Assembly (NCBI RefSeq): GCF_000685215.1
Contig: NZ_ARYJ01000013.1
Coordinates: 1-64,000, forward strand
From: Hyphomonas jannaschiana VP2
GTDB taxonomy: Bacteria; Pseudomonadota; Alphaproteobacteria; Caulobacterales; Hyphomonadaceae
Direction of reading: 5' to 3'
Length of the DNA: 64,000 nt
The notes under the pieces: generated by a model
The model's database searches: none
What the model saw: the letters and a program-made list of their open reading frames with translations, nothing else
Told to the model about the DNA's origin: nothing
Translations under genes and position numbers: made by a program
Shown: in pieces, positions 41,075 through 50,819 of the stretch
Layout of the letters: each line of letters starts with the position of its first letter
How positions within the stretch are numbered: position 1 is the first letter of the stretch

Positions 41075-42277
41075 TTATCTGCCAAAAACCAGACGCGCTG
41101 TGCGTTGTGCCGTTGAGAACTCTGCTTCCTCATTCGCAGGCATCGGCAGAGCTGCACCGCTTTGTACAGCGCCGGGCGAATAGGCTGACGAGAGGGCCCA
41201 GTTCCAGTAGCGCAGGATCGTCTGCGCCTTGGCAACACTCAGAATCTCATAAACATCAGAGACATGCTGGAACTGAGGGTGGATAACCCCCTCTTCCAGT
41301 TCGAGCGGTTTTTTTAGTGCCACCCAGAGGACGGGCAGGAAATCGCGCTTCACGCCGGTCGCCTTGCACAGCACCGCCAGCGCCTCACCGCCCTCATCGC
41401 CCAAAATCTTGGCAGCCGTGACAGGTTTGATACCGGACAGGTAGCCGATCTCCTGTTCGGTCTGGGCATCCATACCATTTACGGCCGCCGCGTTGATGGC
41501 GCTTTCCAGGCTATCGAAGGGGCTACGCTCCAGCGCCGCGCGGTTACGCTGACGGCGTTCGATCAGCTGAATGGCCTTCCGGGCAACCGGGTCGGCCCAC
41601 TGCTCATCCGCCATCATTTCAAAGACATCCTTGCAGGAGTCGATGATTTCGAGCCGGTCAGACGCATAGCGTTGCAGGATACGTTTCCGGGTCGGACCGT
41701 CGGCCCACCAGAACAGTGTCAGCGCATGGGACGGGATCGTCTCAAGCCGGTCTGCGATCAGCGGGCACAGGGCCGGAAGGTCACGCGAACGGCGCACCAG
41801 CCGGTCCACCGCCTGCTCCGGCAGTTCGGCGCCATTATTCAGCACGAGCTCCTTCAGCACATGGTCTTCGCCAGCTTCGGCGAGATGATGGCTCACCGGC
41901 CCCGGGACAATCTTGCGCTTGGCGATCGCCAGCCGGTGCTCCGCTGTTCCGGTCATCGCAATGTCCAGCAGGTCACACGCATCAAAGGCTTCGTTATGTT
42001 CCAGCAGAGGCGCGGCAATCGCGTAGGGACATTGCGCCAGATACCGCAGCAGGCGGCGCGGCGCTTCCTTGCTCTGGGCCAGGCGACGGGCACACATCGC
42101 ACGGTCGTCCGGGTCGGCGTGAAACAGCATGTCGAGCAGGATGTCGGCCGCCATATGGCGATCCTGCTGGGTCAGGCGACCGCCGGAAGGCATCGACACA
42201 ATGTCCACCAGCCGTCGGAACAACGTGTTCCGGGCGCGCCCGATGCGTGGCTTTTCGGCCTGTTCCATCGATTCCAT
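41075..42277 (-). CDS. DUF2336 domain protein
   Basis: A 400-aa helical protein of the alphaproteobacterial DUF2336 family, related in appearance to HEAT-like repeats: LRYLAQCPYAIAAPLLEHNE, TGTAEHRLAIAKRK and PVSHHLAEAGEDHVLKELVLNN are the family core (about residues 70-170). Function is unknown; members are often near motility or regulatory genes. ATG 42277 or 42268 could start it. It is separated from the Mrp operon by 92 nt on the same strand, so it may share regulation. Confidence 0.8.
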   Translation of the reverse strand: MESMEQAEKPRIGRARNTLFRRLVDIVSMPSGGRLTQQDRHMAADILLDMLFHADPDDRAMCARRLAQSKEAPRRLLRYLAQCPYAIAAPLLEHNEAFDACDLLDIAMTGTAEHRLAIAKRKIVPGPVSHHLAEAGEDHVLKELVLNNGAELPEQAVDRLVRRSRDLPALCPLIADRLETIPSHALTLFWWADGPTRKRILQRYASDRLEIIDSCKDVFEMMADEQWADPVARKAIQLIERRQRNRAALERSPFDSLESAINAAAVNGMDAQTEQEIGYLSGIKPVTAAKILGDEGGEALAVLCKATGVKRDFLPVLWVALKKPLELEEGVIHPQFQHVSDVYEILSVAKAQTILRYWNWALSSAYSPGAVQSGAALPMPANEEAEFSTAQRTARLVFGR

Positions 42278-42352
42278 GTCGAAGTCGTATCCGTTGAACC
42301 GTCAAAGGGTCGCAGGAAACAGTTAACGAGGGGTGGAATATCAGCCGCTCCG

Positions 42353-42811
42353 CTAACCGCGGATACGGCCCGGATGTACCACCATCACAAGCAGGCTGGC
42401 GACCAGCATAAGGATCGAGAGCATGAACAGCTGCCCGCCATCTGTGGCTGTATTGGCAGGATCCAGCGAAACCGGGATATTCCGGCCGAGCCAGGGAGAC
42501 AGGTGAAACCCGATAGCCGCCCCGCAGACCAGCGCCGACAGCGCCGCCCCGAACCGCCGTGAAAACGGCAGAAGCAGGAAGAAAGCCGCCACCAGTTCAA
42601 TGATCGCAATCACGAACCGGCCGGCCGGCTCGAACAGTGACACGCCTGACCGTTCGGCAATGGTCTGGAACACGATGTTCTGACCCGGCGCATCGAACAG
42701 TTTCACAGACCCTTCCGGCGGATCCGGCAAGGGCGCAATTGTGGATTGGATGAACATGGCGATCAGGAACAGCGCGAGCGCCCAGCTGATAAGATGTCTG
42801 AATATACGCAT
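42353..42811 (-). CDS. DoxX-like membrane protein
   Basis: A 152-aa protein with four helices resembling the DoxX/DoxD family: WALALFLIAMFIQST, then GRFVIAIIELVAAFFLLLPF, then FGAALSALVCGAAIGFHLSPW and LFMLSILMLVASLLVMV. AGGGTGG lies upstream of the start. The function of such proteins is generally undefined. It is divergent from the MFS transporter gene. Confidence 0.75.
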   Translation of the reverse strand: MRIFRHLISWALALFLIAMFIQSTIAPLPDPPEGSVKLFDAPGQNIVFQTIAERSGVSLFEPAGRFVIAIIELVAAFFLLLPFSRRFGAALSALVCGAAIGFHLSPWLGRNIPVSLDPANTATDGGQLFMLSILMLVASLLVMVVHPGRIRG

Positions 42812-42957
42812 GGTCCACCCTGCAAACCGGCAGCTTCCTTAACGCTACCGGTCGGGGCGCCACAGCGCAACTGGGTGAAACCCGGCCTTTCTGTGGCGAA
42901 GCGGGCTTTCCTTGTCCGTCCGGCCTACCTAATGTCCCGCTTCACGCGGGAGGCGGA

Positions 42958-44409
42958 ATGGAAGAACCGGTCGAATCCATTGCCGATGAGATCACCGAAG
43001 AGGCGGCAGGCGATGTCACCTCTCCGGTCAGCGGTGTCAGTGAAGCGCTGACAGCGGGGGCCTCGCTATTGTCCACGGCCACGCACTGGCGGGCCCGCCG
43101 GGTCCGCCGTGTGGTCAAGATCGAACTGCCCGCCTACCTTCTGGTCCAGTGCAGCTGGTTCATGGCCTTTGGCCTGCAGATGGTGCTGTTCCCCTATCTG
43201 ATCACGGACTCCAACCACCTCCACCGGGATGGCCTGGCGCTCGGCCTCGCCAATATGGCGTTGTCCGGACCATCGGTGATTTTCCTGCTTCTGGGGGGCG
43301 TCGTCGCCGAACGGGCAGACGGCAAGCGGCTGCTGATCCTGCTGCACCTGCTGGCGGCGGCCCCGGCGCTCGCGCTGGCCGCCTTTGTCTGGAAGGGCAC
43401 GCTCACCTACCCCGCCATGATCGCCTATGGCCTGACCATCGGCACGGTTGGGGCCTTCATGATGCCGGCCCGGGACTCCATCGTGAATGAAGTGGTCGAG
43501 CGCCGCGCCCGGGTGGGGTCGGGCGTAACCCTGCAGCTGGGTGTGACACTCGCCACAATGGCGCAATTCGTTGCCCAGATCGGCGGCCTGATCATTGGGG
43601 GCTACGCCGACAAGCTGACCAAGATGCCCGACTGGATGGGGGGCTTCGGCATAGGACCGATCCCGGCGGAACAACTTCTCTTCATACAGGGCAGCGTTCT
43701 GGCTTGCGGCGCCATCTTTGCGCTCTGGCTCGGCAAGGGCCGCCAGCTGCTCTCCAGCGGCCGGGGCGTGAAAAGCGCGCTGGCCGATATTGCCGATGGT
43801 TTCCATGCCGTGCGCTCCGACGGAAAGCTCTGGGCGATGACGGCCCTGATGTTTGGCGTCGGCATCTTCGTGATCGGGGCCTTCCTCGTCGTTCTGCCGA
43901 TCGTGAACCGGGATGTGTACGGCTTCGGACCGGACGGCATCCGGGACATGTTCGTCACCTTCTGGATGGGCGCATTCGTCTCCTCCGTCGTTCTGTCCAT
44001 TTTCAAGCGCATCAAGCGCCAGGGCCGCTTGCTGCTGATCGCGCAATTCCTTGCCTCGGTCAGCATACTCCTGATGATGTGGCCGATCCCGCACTGGGGC
44101 TTCCTGACGATTGTGTTCGTCTGGGGTCTCGCCGCCGGTATTTCCATCGCGATGAGCCGCTCCATCGTGCAGGACGCCGCCCCGAAGGAAAAGCTCGCCC
44201 GCGTGCTGTCCATCTACCAGCTGGGCTTCATGGCGGGTGCGCCCTTCGGTGCCTTCCTGATGGGAGCGCTGGTGGACTGGTTCGGCCCGGAAAAGATTGC
44301 CATCGTCCCGGCCGGCGGCATGATTACTCTGATCATCTGGATGATCTTCTTCACGCCGGTCTGGAACATGAAAGGGTCCGCCTGGCTGGCCCATCGCGAA
44401 AAGGCCTGA
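42958..44409 (+). CDS. MFS transporter
   Basis: A 483-aa, 12-helix major facilitator. The N-terminal 50 residues are cytoplasmic and acidic. VVAERADGKRLLILLHLLAA is the loop 2-3 region, and helices 5, 7 and 11 are visible (for example FVIGAFLVVLPIVN, LGFMAGAPFGAFLMGALVDWF). The pattern fits the drug/peptide-like MFS_3 or MFS_1 groups; the substrate is not predictable. GGGAGGCGGA precedes the start. alr follows 57 nt downstream on the same strand. Confidence 0.88.
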   Translation: MEEPVESIADEITEEAAGDVTSPVSGVSEALTAGASLLSTATHWRARRVRRVVKIELPAYLLVQCSWFMAFGLQMVLFPYLITDSNHLHRDGLALGLANMALSGPSVIFLLLGGVVAERADGKRLLILLHLLAAAPALALAAFVWKGTLTYPAMIAYGLTIGTVGAFMMPARDSIVNEVVERRARVGSGVTLQLGVTLATMAQFVAQIGGLIIGGYADKLTKMPDWMGGFGIGPIPAEQLLFIQGSVLACGAIFALWLGKGRQLLSSGRGVKSALADIADGFHAVRSDGKLWAMTALMFGVGIFVIGAFLVVLPIVNRDVYGFGPDGIRDMFVTFWMGAFVSSVVLSIFKRIKRQGRLLLIAQFLASVSILLMMWPIPHWGFLTIVFVWGLAAGISIAMSRSIVQDAAPKEKLARVLSIYQLGFMAGAPFGAFLMGALVDWFGPEKIAIVPAGGMITLIIWMIFFTPVWNMKGSAWLAHREKA

Positions 44410-44466
44410 AAAGCGCCGTCATTGGCGGGCTGACAATTGGCCTGAAGCCAATTAACCCGTGCAGTC

Positions 44467-45522
44467 ATGTCGTCCCTGCCTCGCGCCACTGTTCACCTGG
44501 ACAATATCGTCGCCAACTGGCGCACGCTGGCGGCGCTTCACCCGAAAGCGAACACGTCCGCCGTCTTGAAGGCAAATGCCTACGGCCTCGGGACAGAACG
44601 CGTTGCGGCCGCACTCGCCTCGGCCGGGTGTGATACTTTCTTCGTGGCCTATCCGGAAGAAGGCGCTGTCGTACGCAAAGCGGTCGGTCCGGATCCCTCG
44701 ATTTTCATCCTGAATGGGCCTGCCCCGGCGTCGATGCACCTGTTTCACGCGCACAGCCTGATTGCTGTCCTGAACAGCCCGGCACAGATTCGACTCTGGA
44801 GCGATGCGGGCAGCTTGCCCTGCGCGTTGCACTTCAATACCGGCATAAATCGTCTCGGCCTGCCCACCAGCATGCCGGAGACCGATGGCGATGCGCTGCG
44901 TGCCATGAACCCGGTACTGGTGATGAGCCATCTGGCCTGCGCCGACGAGCCGGACCATGAGCTGAACGCCGCCCAATTGGCAGCATTCCGCAAGATTACC
45001 GACGCGTTCCCCGGCGTCCCGGCCAGCCTTGCCAATTCGGCGGGCTGTTATCTCGGCCGCGACTACGGTTTTCAGTTTACCCGCCCCGGCATCGCCCTTT
45101 ATGGCGGCTCTGTGCCGCCTGCACGCATACAGCTCCGGCATGCGGTGACGCTGGACGCGGAAATTCTCAGCGTCTTTCCAGTAAAAGCCGGAGACCGCGT
45201 GGGATATGGCGCCACATTCACTGCGCCGCAGGACATGCTGCTGGCAACCGTCGGCCTCGGTTATGCGGATGGTGTGCTGCGTTCAGCCTCCAATTGCTTT
45301 ATCGGCTGGCTGGATGGCGTGCCCTGTCCGGTCACCGGGCGGGTTTCGATGGATCTGATCACGATTGATGTGTCAAAGGCACAGCCATCAGCAAAAGCAG
45401 GCGTGCGCGTTGAATTCCTCGGCGCGAATGCCAAACTCGAAGACCAGGCCGCGCGGGCGAATACCCTCGGCTATGAATTGCTCACAGGACTCGGGACCCG
45501 TGTCGAACGCCTCTACCCGTAA
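44467..45522 (+). CDS. alr: alanine racemase
   Basis: PLP enzyme making D-alanine for peptidoglycan; 351 aa. The PLP Lys is K35 in VLKANAYGLG (Asn where many have Asp), and the second catalytic residue is Tyr247 in VGYGATF. HFNTGINRLGL, RPGIALYGG and GRVSMDLITIDV are family signatures. It is the first gene of a run with mlaE and mlaF; mlaE starts inside its last 23 nt. The grouping suggests envelope maintenance. Confidence 0.95.
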   Translation: MSSLPRATVHLDNIVANWRTLAALHPKANTSAVLKANAYGLGTERVAAALASAGCDTFFVAYPEEGAVVRKAVGPDPSIFILNGPAPASMHLFHAHSLIAVLNSPAQIRLWSDAGSLPCALHFNTGINRLGLPTSMPETDGDALRAMNPVLVMSHLACADEPDHELNAAQLAAFRKITDAFPGVPASLANSAGCYLGRDYGFQFTRPGIALYGGSVPPARIQLRHAVTLDAEILSVFPVKAGDRVGYGATFTAPQDMLLATVGLGYADGVLRSASNCFIGWLDGVPCPVTGRVSMDLITIDVSKAQPSAKAGVRVEFLGANAKLEDQAARANTLGYELLTGLGTRVERLYP

Positions 45523-46312
45523 ACGCGGGATACCCAATCCGCTGGCCTGGATCGGCGCAGCCGCCCTCGGTCTCTTCGCAGAGATCGGCCGGCTCGCCGT
45601 GTTTTCGGCCCGTGTGAAAGCCGCTGCTTTCACACCGCGCTGGTATTTCGGCCAGATCTGGAAGCAGATCATTCAGATCGGGTTTTACTCCCTGCCGGTC
45701 GTTGGCCTGTCCGCCATCTTTATCGGCGCGGCCCTCGCCCTGAACATCTATCAGGGTGGCAGCCGGTTCGGCGCCGAGCAATTCGTGCCGAACATCGTCG
45801 TCCTCGGCATTACGCGGGAGCTTGGCGCGACGATCACCGCCCTCATGCTGGCCGGACGCGTCTCTGCCGGGATTTCCGCCGAGATCGGCGCCATGCGCGT
45901 GACCGAACAGATCGACGCGCTGGAATCCCTGTCCGCCTCGCCTTACCGTTATCTCTATGCCCCGCGCTTCATCGCTGCGCTGATCGCCCTGCCGATGCTT
46001 GTGCTTGTGGCCGACATCATCGGCGTCATGGGCGGCTGGGCTGTCTCGGTCTTCGGGCTCGGCTTCGACTCGACAGTCTATCTGCGCAACACGCTGGATT
46101 TCGTCACACGCAACGACGTGCTGACCGGCCTCATCAAAGCCGTCGTGTTCGGCGCGGTGATCGCCCTGATGGGCTGCTATCAGGGCGACAAGTCCAAAGC
46201 GGGTGCCACCGGCGTCGGCCGCGCGGCCACGCTGTCCATGGTTGGCGCCGCGGTTCTGGTGCTCGCCAGCAACTACATCATGTCGACCCTCTTCGTGGAG
46301 TTTGGCCTGTGA
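45500..46312 (+). CDS. mlaE: phospholipid ABC transporter permease MlaE
   Basis: A 270-aa MlaE-family inner-membrane permease with five or six helices. Signatures are FYSLPVVGLSAIFIGAALALN, the ELGATITALMLAGRVSAGISAEIGAM block, and RVTEQIDALESLSASPYRYL. MlaE-type permeases move lipids between the membranes together with MlaF and an MCE protein. GTG at 45500 is chosen as start; it lies in the last 23 nt of alr. An MCE-domain protein (MlaD) is not found in the window. Confidence 0.92.
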   Translation: MSNASTRKRGIPNPLAWIGAAALGLFAEIGRLAVFSARVKAAAFTPRWYFGQIWKQIIQIGFYSLPVVGLSAIFIGAALALNIYQGGSRFGAEQFVPNIVVLGITRELGATITALMLAGRVSAGISAEIGAMRVTEQIDALESLSASPYRYLYAPRFIAALIALPMLVLVADIIGVMGGWAVSVFGLGFDSTVYLRNTLDFVTRNDVLTGLIKAVVFGAVIALMGCYQGDKSKAGATGVGRAATLSMVGAAVLVLASNYIMSTLFVEFGL

Positions 46313-47073
46313 CGACGCCCATTCTCAGCCTGCAGAATGTCGAAAAGCGTTTCGGCAAGAACCACGTTCTCCGCGGCGTGACGCTGGATGTTGCGCCCGG
46401 CGAAAGCCTGGTCGTGATCGGCGGGTCCGGCTCCGGCAAATCGGTGATGCTGAAAAATGCTCTCGGCCTGATGACGCCGGACTCCGGCCAGATCCTGTTC
46501 AATGGCGAAGACGTCACACAGTCCCGTGGCAAGACCCGCGCCCGCATGCGCGAACGCGTCGGCATGCTGTTCCAATCAGGCGCGCTCTTCGACTCCCTCA
46601 CAGTCTGGGAGAATGTCGCTTTCCGTCTTGTGAACTCAGGCATCGTCAACCGGTCCAAGGCAAAGGACCGCGCCATCGAGACCCTCAGCAAGGTCCGCCT
46701 CGGCTCGGACGTCGCCGACCTTTACCCGGCAGAAATCTCCGGCGGAATGCAGAAGCGCGTCTCCCTCGCCCGCTCCATCATTTCAAAGCCTGACCTGATC
46801 TTTTTCGATGAGCCGACAACGGGCCTCGACCCGATCACGGCGGACGCGATCAATGATCTCATCATCGAACAGGTCCGCGGCCTTGGCGCTGCGACCGTGA
46901 CCATTACCCACGACATGTCGTCTGCCCGCAAGATTGCCGACGAAGTGGCCATGCTGTTCGAGGGCAAGATCATCTGGCGCGGCAAGGCGTCCGAGGTGGA
47001 CAGTAGCGGCAATCCCTATGTCGACCAGTTCGTCCACGGACGGGCCGACGGGCCGATCCAGCCCGCACTGTAA
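46309..47073 (+). CDS. mlaF: phospholipid ABC transporter ATP-binding protein MlaF
   Basis: A 254-aa ABC ATPase: GGSGSGKSVMLKN (Walker A), EISGGMQKRVSLARSII (signature), IFFDEPTTGLDPITA (Walker B), with THDMSSARKIADEVAML after it, typical of MlaF/Ttg2A. The start is GTG, overlapping the mlaE stop (GTGA). The following gene converges with 6 nt between stops, so no mlaD, mlaC or mlaB follows. Confidence 0.93.
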   Translation: MTTPILSLQNVEKRFGKNHVLRGVTLDVAPGESLVVIGGSGSGKSVMLKNALGLMTPDSGQILFNGEDVTQSRGKTRARMRERVGMLFQSGALFDSLTVWENVAFRLVNSGIVNRSKAKDRAIETLSKVRLGSDVADLYPAEISGGMQKRVSLARSIISKPDLIFFDEPTTGLDPITADAINDLIIEQVRGLGAATVTITHDMSSARKIADEVAMLFEGKIIWRGKASEVDSSGNPYVDQFVHGRADGPIQPAL

Positions 47074-47079
47074 GTCTGT

Positions 47080-48708
47080 CTAATCCGCCTTCACCAGAGG
47101 GCACGCGATCCAGTGCGCCTGCTCATTGTCGACGCTGGTGACAAAGTCGCCGCAGGCCTTGCGATCTGCCACCAGCCCCAGCTCACCCCGCAAACGCGAG
47201 AAGATGACGGGCAAGGCATCGCTGCCCTCATCCGATCCGACATCCACCATGACAGCAACGAACGGGCCGTTGGAGGTATCGATCCGCTGCCGGACCATCT
47301 GCTTCAGCGCCCGTTCGGCCCCATCTGCCCAGCCCTGCGTCTGAGTGAACATGAACGTTGCGGACTCTGGCAGGTAGGCCGCGAGGAAGGAAGATGGATA
47401 GGGACCGGTGAAAATCACCTCGGCATTTTGAAAGTCCACAGATGACGGGACCTCGACCTGTATGTATGGCCCCCACATATCCGGCACGGGCAACCGGCGC
47501 AGCTGCACCACATTCGCAGAGATCACGCAGACGGCGAGCATCCCGCCGAACCAGCCGAGCGCGCGCCGCGGCTCTCTCAGGGCGGGCCAGATGAGCAGGA
47601 GCGTTGCCGCAAATACCAGCGGGCTCACCATCCAGACCGACATGGCATAACGGCCAACCATGAACAGGGGGAACCAGACCGTCAGCGTGGCGAATGCCCC
47701 CGCGAAGACGGTCAACAGAGCGCGCGGTGGCACCTCAGCGCCCTGCTCATTGTCCCGATAAGTCCGATAGCCGACCCAACCGAGGATCAGGATCGCGATA
47801 TAGAAAAAGGCAATCGGCAGGTCCTGCATCCAGGTTGTTCCGAACTCATTGTACGGACGTGAGGCTGCGTTGACAGGATAGAACAGGACATCCCAGATGC
47901 TTTGTGCAGGAGTGCGTTCGTCGCGGAAATTTTCCAGCGGGCCGAAGGGGGATCTGAACACGCCATTCGCCATCGGAAAGACTGGATTGCCGACCACGGT
48001 CCAGAGTTTCCACATCCACCACCCGCCCGTCAGCAGAATGCCCGAGAGACCCGCCACACCTGCTGCGGCGGCGGCCTGCAGTCTTCCACGCAATCCGGGC
48101 ACGGCGACAAGAATGGCGGCAGCGATGCCAGCGACATGGATCACCGAGGTCAGTTTCAGCCCGGCCGACAGCCCCACAAGAAAGGCTGCCACGCCTGCCC
48201 TTTTCCAGTCTGCCGGCGCGCCATCTTTCGGCACCAGCACGAGCAGAGCCAGAATGAAAAGCCCGGCGCTCCAATGGTCCACCCGGATGCTCGCCGTCAC
48301 GGTCAGCATGGCGTAGTTGAAAAAGCCCGCCAGGGCGAGCAGCAGCGCGCTGATCCGGTGTTCATGCCCAACCGAGACCAGAACCCGGCGGCAAAGCAGG
48401 TAGAGCGGGATCAGGATCGCGGCCTGCAAGGCCCCAAGCAGAAAACTCACAATCGCCGCCGGAAATGTCTCGATCAGCGCCTGCGTGATCATGTGGCTGA
48501 CGGGATTGAAATAGGAATGCATGCCCGACGGGGCGAGATCGCGTTCCAGCCGTCCGTTCAACGCGGACCAGCCATCCTGGATGTGATAGTGCAGCACATC
48601 GAAGCCGACCTCGATCGGCGTCACCACGCAGAACAGCGCCCATCCAAAAACCCACGCCAGCGCCCAGCGCAGCGCCCACCGGTCCAGCGATGTCTCAAGC
48701 ATTGCCAT
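47080..48708 (-). CDS. large polytopic membrane protein, possible GT-C-type glycosyltransferase
   Basis: A 542-aa protein with about 10-12 membrane helices in the first 400 residues and a soluble C-terminal domain of about 130 residues containing Cys pairs. Early acidic and His residues in loop 1 (GFDVLHYHIQDGW) recall GT-C lipid-linked sugar transferases, but no clear catalytic DxD is assignable, so the call is tentative. It is divergent from kptA and unlinked to other glycan genes. Confidence 0.6.
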   Translation of the reverse strand: MAMLETSLDRWALRWALAWVFGWALFCVVTPIEVGFDVLHYHIQDGWSALNGRLERDLAPSGMHSYFNPVSHMITQALIETFPAAIVSFLLGALQAAILIPLYLLCRRVLVSVGHEHRISALLLALAGFFNYAMLTVTASIRVDHWSAGLFILALLVLVPKDGAPADWKRAGVAAFLVGLSAGLKLTSVIHVAGIAAAILVAVPGLRGRLQAAAAAGVAGLSGILLTGGWWMWKLWTVVGNPVFPMANGVFRSPFGPLENFRDERTPAQSIWDVLFYPVNAASRPYNEFGTTWMQDLPIAFFYIAILILGWVGYRTYRDNEQGAEVPPRALLTVFAGAFATLTVWFPLFMVGRYAMSVWMVSPLVFAATLLLIWPALREPRRALGWFGGMLAVCVISANVVQLRRLPVPDMWGPYIQVEVPSSVDFQNAEVIFTGPYPSSFLAAYLPESATFMFTQTQGWADGAERALKQMVRQRIDTSNGPFVAVMVDVGSDEGSDALPVIFSRLRGELGLVADRKACGDFVTSVDNEQAHWIACPLVKAD

Positions 48709-48809
48709 TCAAAGGCCCCCGGTCGCCGGACCACCCATAAGACGCAAGCGCCAAGGAACCGTAAACCATGCGGCTTGCCCGGCTTGTATATTGTCTTCAA
48801 AAGGCCCGC

Positions 48810-49355
48810 ATGGACGATAAGAAGCTCTCAAAACGCCTGAGCCTGATCCTCCGGCACCAGCCGGAAAAGGCCGGTCTTGTGCTCGGCGATGGTGGTTGGG
48901 TCGGCGTTGAAGCCCTTCTGGCTGGACTGGAGTCGATTGGCTGGGGCATGTCGGTGGAAGATCTGCACCGCATTGTCGAAACCAATGACAAGAAGCGGTT
49001 CTCCCTCTCGGAAGATCAACAGATGATCCGCGCCGCGCAAGGACATTCGGTGGAGATTGTGAGCGACCTTGAGCCGGTCACACCACCGGAATTCCTGTTT
49101 CACGGCACGGCGACGCGTTTCCTTGATGCAATCCTTGTGGATGGGCTGAAGGCCATGTCGCGCCAACACGTCCACCTCTCCGCCGATCGGGAGACCGCCA
49201 CCAAGGTCGGGCAACGCCATGGCCGGCCGGTTGTTCTCACCGTTGCGGCAGGTCGCATGCATGCGGATGGCCAGGCCTTCTTCCAGGCGGATAATGGCGT
49301 CTGGCTGACAGCGCACGTTCCGGCCGCCTACCTGTCGCAACCATCTGATCCCTGA
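48810..49355 (+). CDS. kptA: RNA 2'-phosphotransferase (KptA/Tpt1 family)
   Basis: A 181-aa enzyme that removes a 2'-phosphate from RNA using NAD+, giving ADP-ribose 1''-2''-cyclic phosphate. LSKRLSLILRHQPEKAGLVL, EFLFHGTATRFLDAIL and HVHLSADRETATKVGQRHG are the family's RNA- and NAD-binding motifs. The start at 48810 has AAAAGG upstream; the longer reading adds unrelated residues. In yeast it completes tRNA splicing; bacteria have no such introns, and the substrate is unclear. It sits alone next to radA. Confidence 0.92.
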   Translation: MDDKKLSKRLSLILRHQPEKAGLVLGDGGWVGVEALLAGLESIGWGMSVEDLHRIVETNDKKRFSLSEDQQMIRAAQGHSVEIVSDLEPVTPPEFLFHGTATRFLDAILVDGLKAMSRQHVHLSADRETATKVGQRHGRPVVLTVAAGRMHADGQAFFQADNGVWLTAHVPAAYLSQPSDP

Positions 49356-49436
49356 ACTGGCTGAGGCCAAAATCCGTCGCATTCCCTGCCGAAACTGCCT
49401 CTTTCTCATGTTCGCGAAGCCCGTTAGGTCAATGGA

Positions 49437-50819
49437 ATGGCCAAAACTGCGACCACCGCCTTTGTCTGCCAGTCTTGTGGCGAAGTGCACTCCAAATGGA
49501 GCGGCAAGTGTAATGGCTGCGGGGAATGGAACACGCTGGTCGAGGAAGTCACCGGCGGTGTTCCCGGCGGTCTCGCGGCGCCGAAGACGGGCTCCAAACG
49601 GTCCGGCAAGGCGGAGTTTGTGGCGCTGAATGACACGGCCGAGGCGCCGGCGCGGATCGTGATGGGGGTCAATGAGCTGGACCGTGTGTTCGGCGGCGGC
49701 ATTGTCCCCTCTTCCGCAACGCTGATCGGGGGTGATCCCGGAATCGGCAAATCGACGCTGTTGCTGCAGGTTGCGGCGCGCCTTGCCCGTAACGGGCTGA
49801 AGACGGTGTACGTCTCCGGCGAGGAAGCGGCCCCTCAGATTCAGGACCGCGCCAAGCGTCTCAAAGTGGCCGAAAGCCCTGTCCAGCTCGCAACCGAAAC
49901 GGACTTACGCAAGATTATAAGCGCACTAAAGGCGGCTGAACCGGACTTTGTCGTGATTGACTCGATCCAGACGCTCTGGTCCGACAGCCTGGAAGCGGCC
50001 CCCGGCTCTGTCGCCCAGGTCCGGGCCTGTGCACAGGAGCTGACCCGCTGGGCGAAGAAGTCCGGCGCGGCGCTCGTCCTGGTCGGCCATGTCACCAAGG
50101 AAGGCACGATCGCCGGCCCGCGCGTGGTGGAGCATATGGTGGACGCCGTCTTCTATTTCGAAGGCGAGCGCGGCCATCAGTTCCGCATCCTGCGTGCGGT
50201 GAAGAACCGGTTCGGGCCGACCGACGAGATCGGCATCTTCGAGATGCACCAGTACGGCCTCGCCCCGGCGAAGGAGCCGTCGGCCCTGTTCCTCAGCGCG
50301 GATGGCGAAAGCGAAGGCGGCGCAGCGGTGTTTGCGGCCATGGAAGGCTCCCGCCCCGTACTGGCAGAAGTTCAGGCCCTCGTTGCCAAGAGTGCCTATG
50401 GTACGCCCCGGCGCAGTGTCGTCGGCTGGGATTCCGGCCGCCTCGCCATGCTGCTCGCCGTGCTGGAAGCGCGATGCGGCATCACGCTGGCGGGGATGGA
50501 CGTCTATCTCTCCGTCGCCGGAGGTTACAAGATTATGGAACCCGCCGGCGACCTCTCCGCGGCGGCCGCCCTGCTCACTTCGCTCTCGGCCAACCCAGCT
50601 CCGGAACGCAGCGTGTTCTTCGGCGAAGTGGCCCTGTCCGGCGCGGTGCGTCCGGTCAGCCGTATGGAGCAGCGCCTGAAAGAAGCGGAACGATTGGGCT
50701 TCGAGCGCGCTTTTGTCCCTGAAGGCGCACCGACCGCAGTGGATGGCTTGACCGTGACGCCGATTAAACGGCTTATCGACCTTGTGGAGTTGCTTGCCCC
50801 GGACGCACTGAATGCTTGA
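49437..50819 (+). CDS. radA: DNA repair protein RadA/Sms
   Basis: A 460-aa ATPase promoting branch migration in recombination. An N-terminal zinc finger (CQSCGEVHSKWSGKCNGC), RecA-like Walker A GGDPGIGKST, the RadA motif VKNRFGPTDEIG and a C-terminal Lon-protease-like domain (DVYLSVAGGYKIMEPAGDLS) are all present. Full length. Its last 8 nt overlap the cvpA start. Confidence 0.96.
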   Translation: MAKTATTAFVCQSCGEVHSKWSGKCNGCGEWNTLVEEVTGGVPGGLAAPKTGSKRSGKAEFVALNDTAEAPARIVMGVNELDRVFGGGIVPSSATLIGGDPGIGKSTLLLQVAARLARNGLKTVYVSGEEAAPQIQDRAKRLKVAESPVQLATETDLRKIISALKAAEPDFVVIDSIQTLWSDSLEAAPGSVAQVRACAQELTRWAKKSGAALVLVGHVTKEGTIAGPRVVEHMVDAVFYFEGERGHQFRILRAVKNRFGPTDEIGIFEMHQYGLAPAKEPSALFLSADGESEGGAAVFAAMEGSRPVLAEVQALVAKSAYGTPRRSVVGWDSGRLAMLLAVLEARCGITLAGMDVYLSVAGGYKIMEPAGDLSAAAALLTSLSANPAPERSVFFGEVALSGAVRPVSRMEQRLKEAERLGFERAFVPEGAPTAVDGLTVTPIKRLIDLVELLAPDALNA

